From: Rhodococcus rhodnii NBRC 100604 | GTDB taxonomy: Bacteria > Actinomycetota > Actinomycetes > Mycobacteriales > Mycobacteriaceae | DNA length: 64,000 nucleotides | Direction: 5' to 3' | Assembly: GCF_001894925.1 (NCBI RefSeq) | Contig: NZ_BCXD01000010.1 | Location: 62,001-126,000, forward strand | Shown here: piece after piece, positions 38,973 to 49,732 of the stretch | Layout: each line of letters starts with the position of its first letter | Numbering within the stretch: position 1 is the first letter of the stretch | The notes under the pieces: generated by a model | What the model was told of the DNA's origin: nothing | The model's database searches: none | What the model saw: the letters and a program-made list of their open reading frames with translations, nothing else | Program-made: the position numbers and the translations under genes

Positions 38973-39632
38973 TCAGAGGTTGCTGCCGCCGGCGTCGCGA
39001 GCGCGCGACACCACGTGATCGACGAAGCCGTACTCGAGGGCTTCCTGCGCCCTGAACCAGCGGTCGCGATCCGAGTCGAGCGTGACCTGCTCGACGGTCT
39101 GGCCGGTGTGGAACGCGATCAGTTCCGCCATCTCGCGCTTGGTCTGCGCGAGCTGATCGGCGAGGATCGCGATGTCGGCCGCCGAGCCACCGATGCCACC
39201 CGAGGGCTGGTGCATCATGATCCGTGCGTGCGGCAGCGCGTAGCGCTTGCCCTTCTCCCCTGCACACAGCAGGAACTGCCCCATCGAGGCCGCCATGCCC
39301 ATCGCGAACGTCGCGACGTCGCATTCCGCGAACTGCATCGTGTCGTAGATCGCCATGCCCGCCGTGACGGAGCCACCGGGCGAGTTGATGTACAGCGAGA
39401 TGTCGCGCGTCGGATCCTCTGCCGAGAGCAGCAGGATCTGGGCACACAGCTTGTTGGCGATGTCGTCGTCCACCTGGGTGCCGAGGAAGATGATCCGTTC
39501 GCGCAGCAGGCGTTCGTAGACCGAGTCGGAGAGGTTCAGGCCCGCGGTCGCCGACGTCATCCGCGCCGGGTCCACGGTGGCGAGTGCGGGGGCGATGGCG
39601 GGACTGCTGGTGGTCTCCAGGTGGGAAGTCAC
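38973..39632 (-). CDS. clpP1: ATP-dependent Clp protease proteolytic subunit 1
   Basis: Serine protease subunit of 219 residues. Catalytic Ser116 (GMAASMGQ), His141 (MMHQPSGG) and Asp near 186 (LDSDRD) are present, with [11 protein letters not shown] and [20 protein letters not shown]. An internal Met25 ([17 protein letters not shown]) aligns with the start of mycobacterial ClpP1, so the first 24 residues could be untranslated. It is first in the clpP1-clpP2 pair, which is essential in mycobacteria. A strong terminator separates it from tig upstream. Confidence 0.98.
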   Translation of the reverse strand: MTSHLETTSSPAIAPALATVDPARMTSATAGLNLSDSVYERLLRERIIFLGTQVDDDIANKLCAQILLLSAEDPTRDISLYINSPGGSVTAGMAIYDTMQFAECDVATFAMGMAASMGQFLLCAGEKGKRYALPHARIMMHQPSGGIGGSAADIAILADQLAQTKREMAELIAFHTGQTVEQVTLDSDRDRWFRAQEALEYGFVDHVVSRARDAGGSNL

Positions 39633-39756
39633 GGTACCTGCCTTCTGTGTGCTCTTCGGACTGTGCTCTTCGGGAGAGCCTCTCGGGGTTCGCCGGTCGC
39701 CCGGCGGACGAAAGCTCGCGTTCGATCATCGCGATCGCTTCTGTCATCGACCCTAA

Positions 39757-39798
39757 CGAAGTGGGGCGACACCGCAGTCCCGGTGCCGCCCCACTTCG
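39757..39798 (-). terminator. Terminator of tig
   Basis: Two 18-nt arms (39757-39774 and 39781-39798, CGAAGTGGGGCGaCACCG type) pair with a single mismatch around a 6-nt loop. This is one of the strongest hairpins in the window and lies between tig and clpP1. The downstream minus-strand bases start TTAGGG, so the U-tract is short. Confidence 0.8.
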
Positions 39799-39864
39799 CT
39801 CACAGCGGACAACGCTCGTGCCGGCCGGCGCCGCGAAAGCGCGCCCGACCAGCACCTGCGTCGA

Positions 39865-41253
39865 TCACTCCTTGGATTCGCCCTCAGCGGAATCGGCCGC
39901 CGCACCCTCGACGTCGTCCGAATCCTGCTCGCCCGCAGTACCGAACATCTCGGCGGTGTCGATCGTGTTGCCCTCCGAGTCGGTGACGGTGGCGGCCTCG
40001 ACGACCTCGGCCAGCGCCTTGCCGCGACGCACGTCGGCGAAGATCGCGGGCAGCTGGTTCGCCTGCTGGATCTGCTGGATGAACTGGTCGGGCGACATGC
40101 CGTACTGCTGCGCCTGGAACAGGATGCGCTCGGTGAGCTCCTCCTGGCCGACCGAGACCGACTTCTCCTCCGCGATCGCGTCCAGCAGGAGCTGGGTCTT
40201 CACCGAACGTTCGGCGTTCGCGCGCGCCTCGGCGTCGAACTCCTCACGGCTCGAGCCCTGCTCCTCGAGGACCTTGGCGAGCGCTTCCTCGCTGTGGTCG
40301 AGCCCGTGGATCGCGTCGTGCAGCGCCGCGTCGACCTCGGCCTTGACGGCGCCCTCGGGAGCCGGGACCTCCGTCTGCTCGAGCAGCGCTTCGAGCACCT
40401 TGTCGCGGATCGCGCCGGCCTGCTCGACCTTCTTGACGTTGGCGACCCGCTCACGCAGATCGGTCTTCAACTCGTCGAGCGTGTCGAACTGGCTCGCGAG
40501 CTGCGCGAACTCGTCGTCCTCGGCGGGAAGCTCGCGCTCCTTGACCGACTGCACCGTGACGGTGACGAGGGCTTCCTTGCCCGCGTGCTCACCGGCGACG
40601 AGCGTCGTCGTGAACTGCTTGTCCTCGCCCTCGGAGACGCCGACGATCGCCTCGTCGAGACCCTCGACGAGCGTTCCCGAACCGACCTCGTGCGACAGGC
40701 CCTCGGTCGTCGCGTCCGGCACCGGCTCGCCGTCGACGGTCGCCGCGAGGTCGATCGAGACGAAGTCGCCGTTCCGGACGGGACGATCGACGCCGGTCAG
40801 CGTGCCGAAACGCTGACGCAGCGACAGCATCTGCTCCTCGACGTCGTCGTCCGAGATCTCGATCGGATCGACCGAGACGGCGATCGACGAGAAGTCGTGC
40901 AGCTCGATCTTCGGACGAACGTCGACCTCGGCCGCGAACTCGAGGACGTCGCCGTCCTCGATCTTGGTGATCTCCACCTCGGGCTGACCGATCGGGGCGA
41001 CGTCGTTCGCGCCGACGGCCTCGCTGTAGCGGGCCGGGATCGCGTCGTTGACGACCTGCTCGAGCACCGCGCCGCGGCCGACCCGCGCCTCGAGGAGCTT
41101 CGCGGGAGCCTTGCCGGGACGGAAGCCGGGCAGGCGGATCTGCTGAGCGAGGGCCTTGTAGGCCTTGTCGAAGTCGGGCTTGAGCTCCTCGAAGGGCACC
41201 TCGACATTGATACGGACTCGCGTCGGGCTCAACTGCTCGACGGTGCTCTTCAC
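39865..41253 (-). CDS. tig: Trigger factor
   Basis: Ribosome-bound chaperone and prolyl isomerase of 462 residues. The N-terminal ribosome-binding domain includes [23 protein letters not shown] (with the GFRxGKxP signature), followed by the FKBP-type PPIase domain ([15 protein letters not shown]) and the helical C-terminal chaperone domain. The last 45 residues are acidic and disordered, typical of actinobacterial proteins. The GTG at 41253 is preceded by AAGGAG. The tig-clpP-clpX order is widely conserved. Confidence 0.98.
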   Translation of the reverse strand: MKSTVEQLSPTRVRINVEVPFEELKPDFDKAYKALAQQIRLPGFRPGKAPAKLLEARVGRGAVLEQVVNDAIPARYSEAVGANDVAPIGQPEVEITKIEDGDVLEFAAEVDVRPKIELHDFSSIAVSVDPIEISDDDVEEQMLSLRQRFGTLTGVDRPVRNGDFVSIDLAATVDGEPVPDATTEGLSHEVGSGTLVEGLDEAIVGVSEGEDKQFTTTLVAGEHAGKEALVTVTVQSVKERELPAEDDEFAQLASQFDTLDELKTDLRERVANVKKVEQAGAIRDKVLEALLEQTEVPAPEGAVKAEVDAALHDAIHGLDHSEEALAKVLEEQGSSREEFDAEARANAERSVKTQLLLDAIAEEKSVSVGQEELTERILFQAQQYGMSPDQFIQQIQQANQLPAIFADVRRGKALAEVVEAATVTDSEGNTIDTAEMFGTAGEQDSDDVEGAAADSAEGESKE

Positions 41254-41400
41254 GGATGACTCCTTCTCGTGGACTCTCTCGGGCCGGGCGTTGCCCGGCG
41301 CGCCTTGCGGACGCCGGCACGCAGGGACGATCCCGGCCGACGACCCGTCGTTCTCATTGTGCTCCGGACCCATTGTGCTGCGGGGCCGGACCTGCGCTGG

Positions 41401-41474
41401 TCGGGATGACAGGATTCGAACCTGCGACCCTCCGCTCCCAAAGCGGATGCGCTACCAAGCTGCGCCACATCCCG
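41401..41474 (-). tRNA. tRNA-Pro (TGG)
   Basis: A complete cloverleaf is readable on the minus strand: acceptor stem CGGGATG pairing with CATCCCG, D-arm GGCGCAGCTTGGTAGCGC, anticodon loop TTTGGGA with anticodon TGG, and T-arm with GGTTCGAATCC. The discriminator base is A and CCA is not encoded. It decodes CCA and other proline codons by wobble. Confidence 0.97.
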
Positions 41475-41619
41475 TCGCCGGCCGACGCTCGCCGCTGCGG
41501 CGGGCGCAGGCGACCCGACCGCGAATCCTACGGCCCCCCGATTATGAATTCCAAAGCCGGGTCGGCTACAGTCTGTGACGCACACGGCGAGATGGCGATC
41601 CCACCCGCGCCGTATGCAC

Positions 41620-41690
41620 GGGGATGTAGCTCAATGGTAGAGCCTCAGTCTTCCAAACTGATTACGCGGGTTCGATTCCCGTCATCCCCT
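41620..41690 (+). tRNA. tRNA-Gly (TCC)
   Basis: A complete cloverleaf: acceptor stem GGGGATG pairing with CATCCCC, D-arm GCTCAATGGTAGAGC, anticodon loop CTTCCAA with anticodon TCC, and T-arm GGGTTCGATTCCC. The discriminator is T, and CCA is encoded at 41691-41693. It is divergent from tRNA-Pro, about 145 bp away. Confidence 0.97.
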
Positions 41691-41923
41691 CCACGCCTCC
41701 CGCGCAGCTGCGCACCATCTCGACAGTCGCCTCCCGAGCCCGTCACCCTCACGGTGGCGGGCTTCGTCGTGCCGCCTCCACCCGTCGGACGAGGGCCGCG
41801 CTCGACTGTCCGGTATCGAGCACTCCGGTATTGTGGGCGTTGCCCGAATTGCCGTGCTCGACGGCGCGCATCGCTGCGCTCTCGGCACCTTTTCTCCCCC
41901 GCCGAACCGGAGGCCCCCCACTC

Positions 41924-42706
41924 ATGGAACTGCTGCTGATCGTCGCCATCATCGCGGTGGTCGCCGTCCTCGTGAAGCGCAACCGATCGATCGGTGCCGG
42001 CAATCAGGCGCGTGCGCTCGAGGACGCGAAGGCCGACGCCCGCCAGGCGATCGAACGTCTCGGTGGCCAGGTGTTCAACCTGGTCGGGTCCGACACCGCG
42101 TCCAAGCAGGCCCTCGCCGACGCCTCGGAGCGCTACACGGCCGCAGGCTCGCAGATCGAGCAGGCGAACTCCCCCACGCAGGCACGGCTCGCGAAGCAGA
42201 CCGCGCTCGAGGGCCTCTACTACATCCGCGCGGCGCGCGTCGCGATGGGCATCGACCCCGGCCCCGAGGTCCCGACGCTCGACGGCCAGCAGGCCGCGGG
42301 ACGCGTGACCGAGGACCGGAAGATCGACTTCGAGGGACGGCAGATCGAGGCGTCGCCGAGCCCGTCGCAGCAGACCCCGAACTACTACCCCGGCGGCCGG
42401 GTCGCGGGTCGTCCCGTTCCCGCCGGCTGGTACTCCGAGCCGTGGTGGAAGCCCGCGCTCGTCGCAGGCGCGTGGGGCCTGGGCTCGATGTTCCTCTTCT
42501 CCGCGATGTTCTCCGGGATGGCCGGCGTTCCCTACGACGCCGAGGCGTTCGAGAGCGGAGCGGGCGACGGCTCCGACGCCGGTGACATGGGCGGCGGCGA
42601 CGACTTCGGTGGTGGCGACGACATGGGTGGTGGCGACGACATGGGCGGCGACTTCGGTGGCGGCGACATGGGCGGCGACATGGATTTCGGCGGATTCGAC
42701 TTCTGA
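41924..42706 (+). CDS. Membrane protein with coiled-coil (DUF1542-like) and Gly/Asp/Met-rich tail
   Basis: Protein of 260 residues. Residues 1-18 (MELLLIVAIIAVVAVLVK) form a membrane helix or anchor. Then follows a long helical region (about 25-110) with ARALEDAKADARQAIERLGG that resembles DUF1542-type coiled coils, a Pro/Ser-rich linker, a Trp-rich segment GWYSEPWWKP leading into a second hydrophobic helix (about 185-205), and a striking tail made of GGGDDMGG/GGDFGGGDM units from about 222 to the end. Function is unknown. It stands between tRNA-Gly and nei1 and is followed by a good bidirectional terminator. Confidence 0.8.
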   Translation: MELLLIVAIIAVVAVLVKRNRSIGAGNQARALEDAKADARQAIERLGGQVFNLVGSDTASKQALADASERYTAAGSQIEQANSPTQARLAKQTALEGLYYIRAARVAMGIDPGPEVPTLDGQQAAGRVTEDRKIDFEGRQIEASPSPSQQTPNYYPGGRVAGRPVPAGWYSEPWWKPALVAGAWGLGSMFLFSAMFSGMAGVPYDAEAFESGAGDGSDAGDMGGGDDFGGGDDMGGGDDMGGDFGGGDMGGDMDFGGFDF

Positions 42707-42725
42707 CCCCCGCGGGCACCCGCAC

Positions 42726-42765
42726 ACGAATCCCGCCGAGTCCTTCGGGAACCGGCGGGATTCGT
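42726..42765. terminator. Bidirectional terminator between convergent genes
   Basis: ACGAATCCCGCCG (42726-42738) pairs perfectly with CGGCGGGATTCGT (42753-42765) around a 14-nt loop. It lies just after the DUF1542-like gene and about 25 bp from the nei1 stop, so it can serve both strands. Confidence 0.75.
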
Positions 42766-42789
42766 CGTATCGGGACCGAGTCCGCGCAG

Positions 42790-43584
42790 CTACCGCTGGC
42801 ACTCCGGGCACCAGAAGAGGTTGCGCCCCTTCATGTCCGAGCGCAGCACGCGCGTACCGCACACGCGGCACGGGTCACCGACGCGCCGGTAGACGTAGGT
42901 CCTCGGCCGGTTCTCCGCGTACGACGGCGCGCCCGTGTCGTGTTCGGGCCGCACGACGTGCATCACGCCGTGCTCGACTCCGACCGCCATGAGTGCGACG
43001 AGGTCGTTCCACATCGCGTCCCACTGTTCACGGGAGATGCGGCGGCCCGGTGTGTGCGGATCGATGCCGTGCCGGAACAGCACCTCGGCGCGGTAGACGT
43101 TGCCGATACCCGCGACGACGGCCTGATCGAGCAGCAGCGCGCCGATCGGCATCGCCGACCGTGAGATCCGCGCCCACGCGCGCTCGGGGTCCGCATCGGC
43201 GCGGAGCGGGTCCGGCCCGAGCCGCGCCTCGATCGCGTCGACCTCGGGCGGCGTGAGCACCTCGCACGCCGTCGGGCCCCGGAGATCGGTCCCGGTGTGC
43301 GCCCCGATCAGGCGCATCCGCACCTGCCCCACCGGCTCCGGCGCCGGCAGCGCGAACTCGGTGAACGCGCCGTACAGCCCGAGATGGACGTGCACCGCGA
43401 GGTCGCCCTCGTAGCGGTGCAGCAGATGCTTCCCCCACGCCTCGGCACCGAGGAACACCCGCCCGTCGACGGCCGCGGCACCGTCGGCGAAGCGGCCCTG
43501 CGGGCTCGACACGCGAACCGGCTCGCCCGCGAAGCTGCTCTGGTGCAGGCGGGCGAGCCGGTGAAGGGTGTGACCCTCGGGCAC
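42790..43584 (-). CDS. nei1: Fpg/Nei family DNA glycosylase
   Basis: Base-excision repair glycosylase/AP lyase for oxidised bases. The 264 residues begin MPEGHTLHRLAR, with catalytic Pro2 and Glu3 and the PEGHT sequence of Nei rather than the PELPE of Fpg. A Lys in AEAWGKHLLH, the helix-two-turn-helix region (VVAGIGNVYRAEVLFRHGIDP) and the C-terminal zinc finger CRVCGTR then CPECQR are intact. It is placed as mycobacterial Rv2464c, 1 bp after rpiB. Confidence 0.94.
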   Translation of the reverse strand: MPEGHTLHRLARLHQSSFAGEPVRVSSPQGRFADGAAAVDGRVFLGAEAWGKHLLHRYEGDLAVHVHLGLYGAFTEFALPAPEPVGQVRMRLIGAHTGTDLRGPTACEVLTPPEVDAIEARLGPDPLRADADPERAWARISRSAMPIGALLLDQAVVAGIGNVYRAEVLFRHGIDPHTPGRRISREQWDAMWNDLVALMAVGVEHGVMHVVRPEHDTGAPSYAENRPRTYVYRRVGDPCRVCGTRVLRSDMKGRNLFWCPECQR

Positions 43585-43585
43585 C

Positions 43586-44059
43586 TCAGGAAGCGGGGAG
43601 TTCCGGCGCGACGCCGGTTTCCTCGTAGGCCGAGAGGATGTCGATACGACGCTGGTGACGCGGAGCCTCGGACCACTGCGCGGTGAGGAAGGCGTCGACG
43701 ATCGCGAGCGCCTCCTCCGTCGTGTGCATCCGGCCGCCGATGCCGATCAGCTGGGCGTTGTTGTGCTCACGGGCGAGCTGCGCGGTCTCGACGCTCCACG
43801 CGAGCGCACACCGCGCGCCCTTCACCTTGTTCGCGGCGATCTGCTCGCCGTTGCCGCTGCCGCCGAGCACGATGCCGAGGCTGCCCTCGTCCGCGACGAC
43901 GCGCCGCGCCGCCTCGATGCAGAAGGCGGGGTAGTCGTCGTCGGCATCGTAGTCGAGGGCGCCGACGTCGATCGGCTCGTGCCCGGTGTCGGTGAGATGG
44001 GTGACGATGGCGGCCTTGAGTTCGAATCCGGCGTGGTCGCCGCCGAGGTATACGCGCAT
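43586..44059 (-). CDS. rpiB: Ribose-5-phosphate isomerase B
   Basis: Interconverts ribulose 5-phosphate and ribose 5-phosphate. The 157 residues start MRVYLGGDHAGFELKAAI and contain GIVLGGSGNGEQIAANKVKGAR and RMHTTEEALAIVDAFL, as in RpiB/LacAB proteins. Ser in GGSGNGE replaces the Cys used as base in some family members, as in mycobacterial enzymes. It is upstream of nei1 in a two-gene operon. Confidence 0.95.
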   Translation of the reverse strand: MRVYLGGDHAGFELKAAIVTHLTDTGHEPIDVGALDYDADDDYPAFCIEAARRVVADEGSLGIVLGGSGNGEQIAANKVKGARCALAWSVETAQLAREHNNAQLIGIGGRMHTTEEALAIVDAFLTAQWSEAPRHQRRIDILSAYEETGVAPELPAS

Positions 44060-44145
44060 GTCGTCGATTGTGGCAGGCGGGACGTCGAGCGGGAAGCGAG
44101 GGTGCTCGGGGCGCTCCGACCACCACCGCTTCTAGGCTGGACGGC

Positions 44146-45099
44146 ATGCATCCGCCGCGTCCGTTCCGAGACGGCCCCGACGACGTACCCCGACCTCCCA
44201 CCGCGCCCTACACGGCGTCGCACACCACGTGGCAGTACCGGCCCGCGCTTCCCGGCCTGTCGTCCGGAGGGCGGCCGGTGCGTCATCCGTGGGAGATTCC
44301 GCTGCTCGTCGTCGCGGTGCTCGTCATGGCGATCGCCTACACGACCGCGATCGGGATGATCGCGGCCGGGGAGCTGTCGACGTGGGTCGTCGTCCTGCTC
44401 GGTGCGCCGATCGCGATCGCGATCGTCCGCGGTCAGACCTACGGCTCCCAGCAGGTCAACGGGATCCGGATGTCGCCGACGCAGTTCCCCGAAGGCCACG
44501 CGCTCGTCCGCGAGGCCGCGCAGCGGCTGGGGATGCGCTACGTCCCCGACGCGTACGTCGTGCTGGGCAACGGCCAGATCAACGCGTTCGCGTCGGGGCA
44601 CGGGTTCCGGCGCTTCGTCGTGGTCACGAGCGACCTCTTCGAGGTGGGCGGACAGGCGCGGGAGCCGGACGCACTCGCCTTCGTGATCGGGCACGAGGTG
44701 GGCCACATCGCGGCGGGGCACGCGTCGTACTGGCGTCAGGTCGGCCAGTTCGCGGCGCAGTACGTCCCGATCCTCGGCGCGGCACTGTCGCGGTCGATGG
44801 AGTACACCGCCGACAACCACGGCTACTGCGTCCGCAGTACGGGCGCGCGCAGCACGATGGGCGTCCTCGGCGCCGGAAAGTACCTCGTCGGGACGGTCGG
44901 CTTCGACGAACTCGCCGACCGCGCGGCCTTCGAGCGCGGGTTCTTCCCGTGGCTCGTCAATCTCCTGTCGAGCCACCCCGTCCTCACGTGGCGTGCGTCC
45001 GCCCTGCGCGACCGGTCGCGTCACGGCCGGTTGTTCCGCAAGCCGTCGACGACGGTCGCCGATCCCGTCGTGTGGCGTTCCGGCGCCGAGATCGCCTGA
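44146..45099 (+). CDS. M48 family zinc metallopeptidase, membrane-bound
   Basis: Membrane protease of 317 residues. A Pro-rich N-terminal tail is followed by two hydrophobic helices (about 50-73 and 79-95) and then the catalytic domain with the zinc motif HEVGH (residues 183-187) and the third ligand region SRSMEYTADNHGY. This layout is HtpX-like, suggesting a role in membrane protein quality control. Substrate is unknown. It is convergent with the DsbA-like gene, with only 3 bp between stops, and divergent from rpiB. Confidence 0.88.
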   Translation: MHPPRPFRDGPDDVPRPPTAPYTASHTTWQYRPALPGLSSGGRPVRHPWEIPLLVVAVLVMAIAYTTAIGMIAAGELSTWVVVLLGAPIAIAIVRGQTYGSQQVNGIRMSPTQFPEGHALVREAAQRLGMRYVPDAYVVLGNGQINAFASGHGFRRFVVVTSDLFEVGGQAREPDALAFVIGHEVGHIAAGHASYWRQVGQFAAQYVPILGAALSRSMEYTADNHGYCVRSTGARSTMGVLGAGKYLVGTVGFDELADRAAFERGFFPWLVNLLSSHPVLTWRASALRDRSRHGRLFRKPSTTVADPVVWRSGAEIA

Positions 45100-45102
45100 C
45101 CG

Positions 45103-45717
45103 TCAGCCGAACTCGGGGTCCTCGGTGCGGGTGCGCTTGAGCTCGAAGAAGTGCGGGTAGCTCGCGAGCGCGACGGTCCCGTCCCACACCCGGCCGGCGT
45201 CCTCCCCGCGGGGAATGCGCGAGAGGACGGGCCCGAAGAACGCGACACCGTTGACGTGGATGGTGGGGGTGCCGACGTCGTCGCCCACCTTGTCCATCCC
45301 TTCGTGATGGCTGCGACGCAGCTCGGCGTCGTACTCGCCCGACTGCGCCGCCTCGGCGAGCTCCAGCGGCAGCCCGACCTCACCGAGCGCCCGCACGGCG
45401 ACGTCGGCGAAGTCCTTGTTCCCCCGATCGTGGATCTCGGTGCCCATCGCGGTGTAGAGCGGCGACAGGATCTCGTCGCCGCGTTCGCGGGCCGCCGCGA
45501 TCGCGACCCGGACAGGTCCCCACGCGTTGTCCATCAGCGCGCGGTACTCGTCGGGCAGATCGCGTCCCTCGTTGAGCACGGCGAGACTCATGACGTGGAA
45601 GGCGACGTCGATGTCGCGGACCTTCTCGGCCTCGAGGATCCAGCGGGAGGTGATCCAGCACCACGGGCACAGCGGATCGAACCAGAAATCCACGCGGTCA
45701 CGCCCGTTCTCGGTCAC
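45103..45717 (-). CDS. DsbA-like thioredoxin-fold oxidoreductase, mycothiol-dependent (Rv2466c-like)
   Basis: Cytoplasmic protein of 204 residues with no signal peptide. The active site is Cys17-Pro-Trp-Cys20 in FDPLCPWCW at the N-terminus, followed by a helical insertion and the cis-Pro region [10 protein letters not shown]. It matches the mycobacterial Rv2466c family, which is reduced by mycothiol and can act as a nitroreductase and in oxidative stress. Placement next to rpiB and pepN fits that assignment. The GTG at 45717 has AGGAGTGCC-type sequence upstream. Confidence 0.9.
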   Translation of the reverse strand: MTENGRDRVDFWFDPLCPWCWITSRWILEAEKVRDIDVAFHVMSLAVLNEGRDLPDEYRALMDNAWGPVRVAIAAARERGDEILSPLYTAMGTEIHDRGNKDFADVAVRALGEVGLPLELAEAAQSGEYDAELRRSHHEGMDKVGDDVGTPTIHVNGVAFFGPVLSRIPRGEDAGRVWDGTVALASYPHFFELKRTRTEDPEFG

Positions 45718-45885
45718 GATGGCACTCCTTGCAGTCGATTCGCGGCGATGTGCCGCCTCGTCCGAACCTAGTTCGCGCGGCTCTCGCGCGCCCGTCCGGC
45801 CGCGGTGGCGAGTGTGCTCGTGACGGACGGGCCCGGCGTGATGGGATGGTGAGCACCGAGCAGTCCGCCGACACTAGGAGAATCC

Positions 45886-48468
<2,583 letters not shown>

Positions 48469-48491
48469 CGGTGGCGTGAACGCGCCCGGCC

Positions 48492-48534
48492 GAGGTGCCG
48501 CTGCGACCGCTCAGTCGGGCAGCAGCGGCACCTC
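48492..48534. terminator. Bidirectional terminator between pepN and dinB
   Basis: GAGGTGCCGCTGC (48492-48504) pairs perfectly with GCAGCGGCACCTC (48522-48534). The right arm lies within the 3' end of dinB. No U-tract is seen, but the position between convergent genes supports the call. Confidence 0.6.
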
Positions 48535-49707
48535 GACCCCGCCGCGGCGGCCGAGCAGCGCCCCGCGCGTGACGGCTGCCCTGCCGAACCTCGCCCGGAG
48601 TTCGTCGAGCGTGCCGTCGAGCTGCTCCCGTGTCCGCGCTTGCTGTTCGCCGTCGAAGAGAGGGAGTTCGAGCTGTTCGGGACGCAGCTCGAGCCCGGTG
48701 AGCGAGACGCCGATCAGCGTGAGCCCGCGCACCGACACCAGCCCGCTCGCCTCCGTGAGCAGGGCGCGCGCCGTCGCGAGGATCAGTTCGGTGTCGGTGG
48801 TCGAGTGCGGCAGGGTCCGCGAGCGCGTCGCTCGGGTGTAGTCGCCGAAGCGCAATCGCAGTACGACGGTGCGGCAGCGGCGATCGGCGCGCCGCAGGCG
48901 TGCCGCCGTGCGCTCGACGAGGCCGGCGAGGTGGGCGTCGACCTCGTCGTGGTCGAGCGGACGCCTGCCCAGCGCATGCTGTGCACCGATCGACCGACGG
49001 CGGCGTCCCGTCTCGACGCGCCTCGGGTCGCGAGCCCACGCGAGCGCGTTCAGGTGGCGTGCCGCACCGCGCCCGAGCGTGAAGGCGAGCCGGTCCTCGT
49101 CGATCGCCGCGAGCTCCCCGACCGTGTGCACACCCAGCCCGTGGAGTTTCGCCGACGTCACAGCGCCGACACCCCACAACCGTTCGACGGGCAGCGGATG
49201 CAGGAAGGCGAGCTCGCCGCCCGCCGGCACCGACAGCAGCCCGTCGGGCTTCGCGACGGCACTCGCGACCTTGGCGAGGAACTTCGTCTCCGCGATCCCG
49301 ACCGTGATGGGCAGCCCCACTTCGCGAGCGACCCGGCGTCGCAACGCGTGGGCGATGTGCTCGGGCGTACCCGCCGACCTCGCGAGCCCGCCGACGTCGA
49401 GGAACGCCTCGTCGATCGAGATTCCCTCGACCACGGGCGTGGTGTCGCGGAAGATCGCGAACACCGCGGCGCTCGCCTCGGAGTAGGCGGCCATCCGCGG
49501 CGGAACCACGATCGCGCCCGGGCATCGCCGCCTCGCCTCGGCGGCGCTCGACGCCGTCCTGACCCCGCGGGCCTTCGCCTCGTAACTCGCGGCGAGGACC
49601 ACTCCGCCCCCGACGACGACCGGACGGCCCCGCAGCCGGGGGTCGTCGCGTTGTTCGACCGAGGCGTAGAACGCGTCGAGGTCGGCGTGGAGAATCGACA
49701 CGAACAC
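48511..49707 (-). CDS. dinB: Y-family DNA polymerase IV
   Basis: Error-prone translesion polymerase of 398 residues. The catalytic acidic motifs are LHADLDAFYASVEQR and SISIDEAFLDVGG (sequence GISIDEAFLDV), with the YEAKARGVRTA fingers and IAETKFLAKVAS. The C-terminus carries a beta-clamp-binding motif QLELPLF. The GTG start at 49707 lies inside a LexA-type palindrome; an in-frame GTG at 49701 is an alternative. The gene is convergent with pepN and downstream of the GT-C gene by 26 bp. Confidence 0.95.
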   Translation of the reverse strand: MFVSILHADLDAFYASVEQRDDPRLRGRPVVVGGGVVLAASYEAKARGVRTASSAAEARRRCPGAIVVPPRMAAYSEASAAVFAIFRDTTPVVEGISIDEAFLDVGGLARSAGTPEHIAHALRRRVAREVGLPITVGIAETKFLAKVASAVAKPDGLLSVPAGGELAFLHPLPVERLWGVGAVTSAKLHGLGVHTVGELAAIDEDRLAFTLGRGAARHLNALAWARDPRRVETGRRRRSIGAQHALGRRPLDHDEVDAHLAGLVERTAARLRRADRRCRTVVLRLRFGDYTRATRSRTLPHSTTDTELILATARALLTEASGLVSVRGLTLIGVSLTGLELRPEQLELPLFDGEQQARTREQLDGTLDELRARFGRAAVTRGALLGRRGGVEVPLLPD

Positions 49708-49714
49708 ATGTTCG
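49701..49714 (-). promoter_or_regulatory. LexA-type SOS box at the dinB start
   Basis: CGAACACATGTTCG is a perfect palindrome matching the actinobacterial and Bacillus-type LexA site CGAAC-n4-GTTCG. It covers the dinB start codon. LexA bound here would block transcription initiation or elongation, making dinB DNA-damage inducible. It lies 19 bp past the 3' end of the neighbouring glycosyltransferase gene, so it controls dinB specifically. Confidence 0.85.
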
Positions 49715-49732
49715 CATTCGCCACCGACAGGA

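Noticed and set aside
41475-41619. Further tRNA or small RNA between the two tRNA genes
   Set aside because: No second cloverleaf or clear promoter-terminator pair is visible in this gap.
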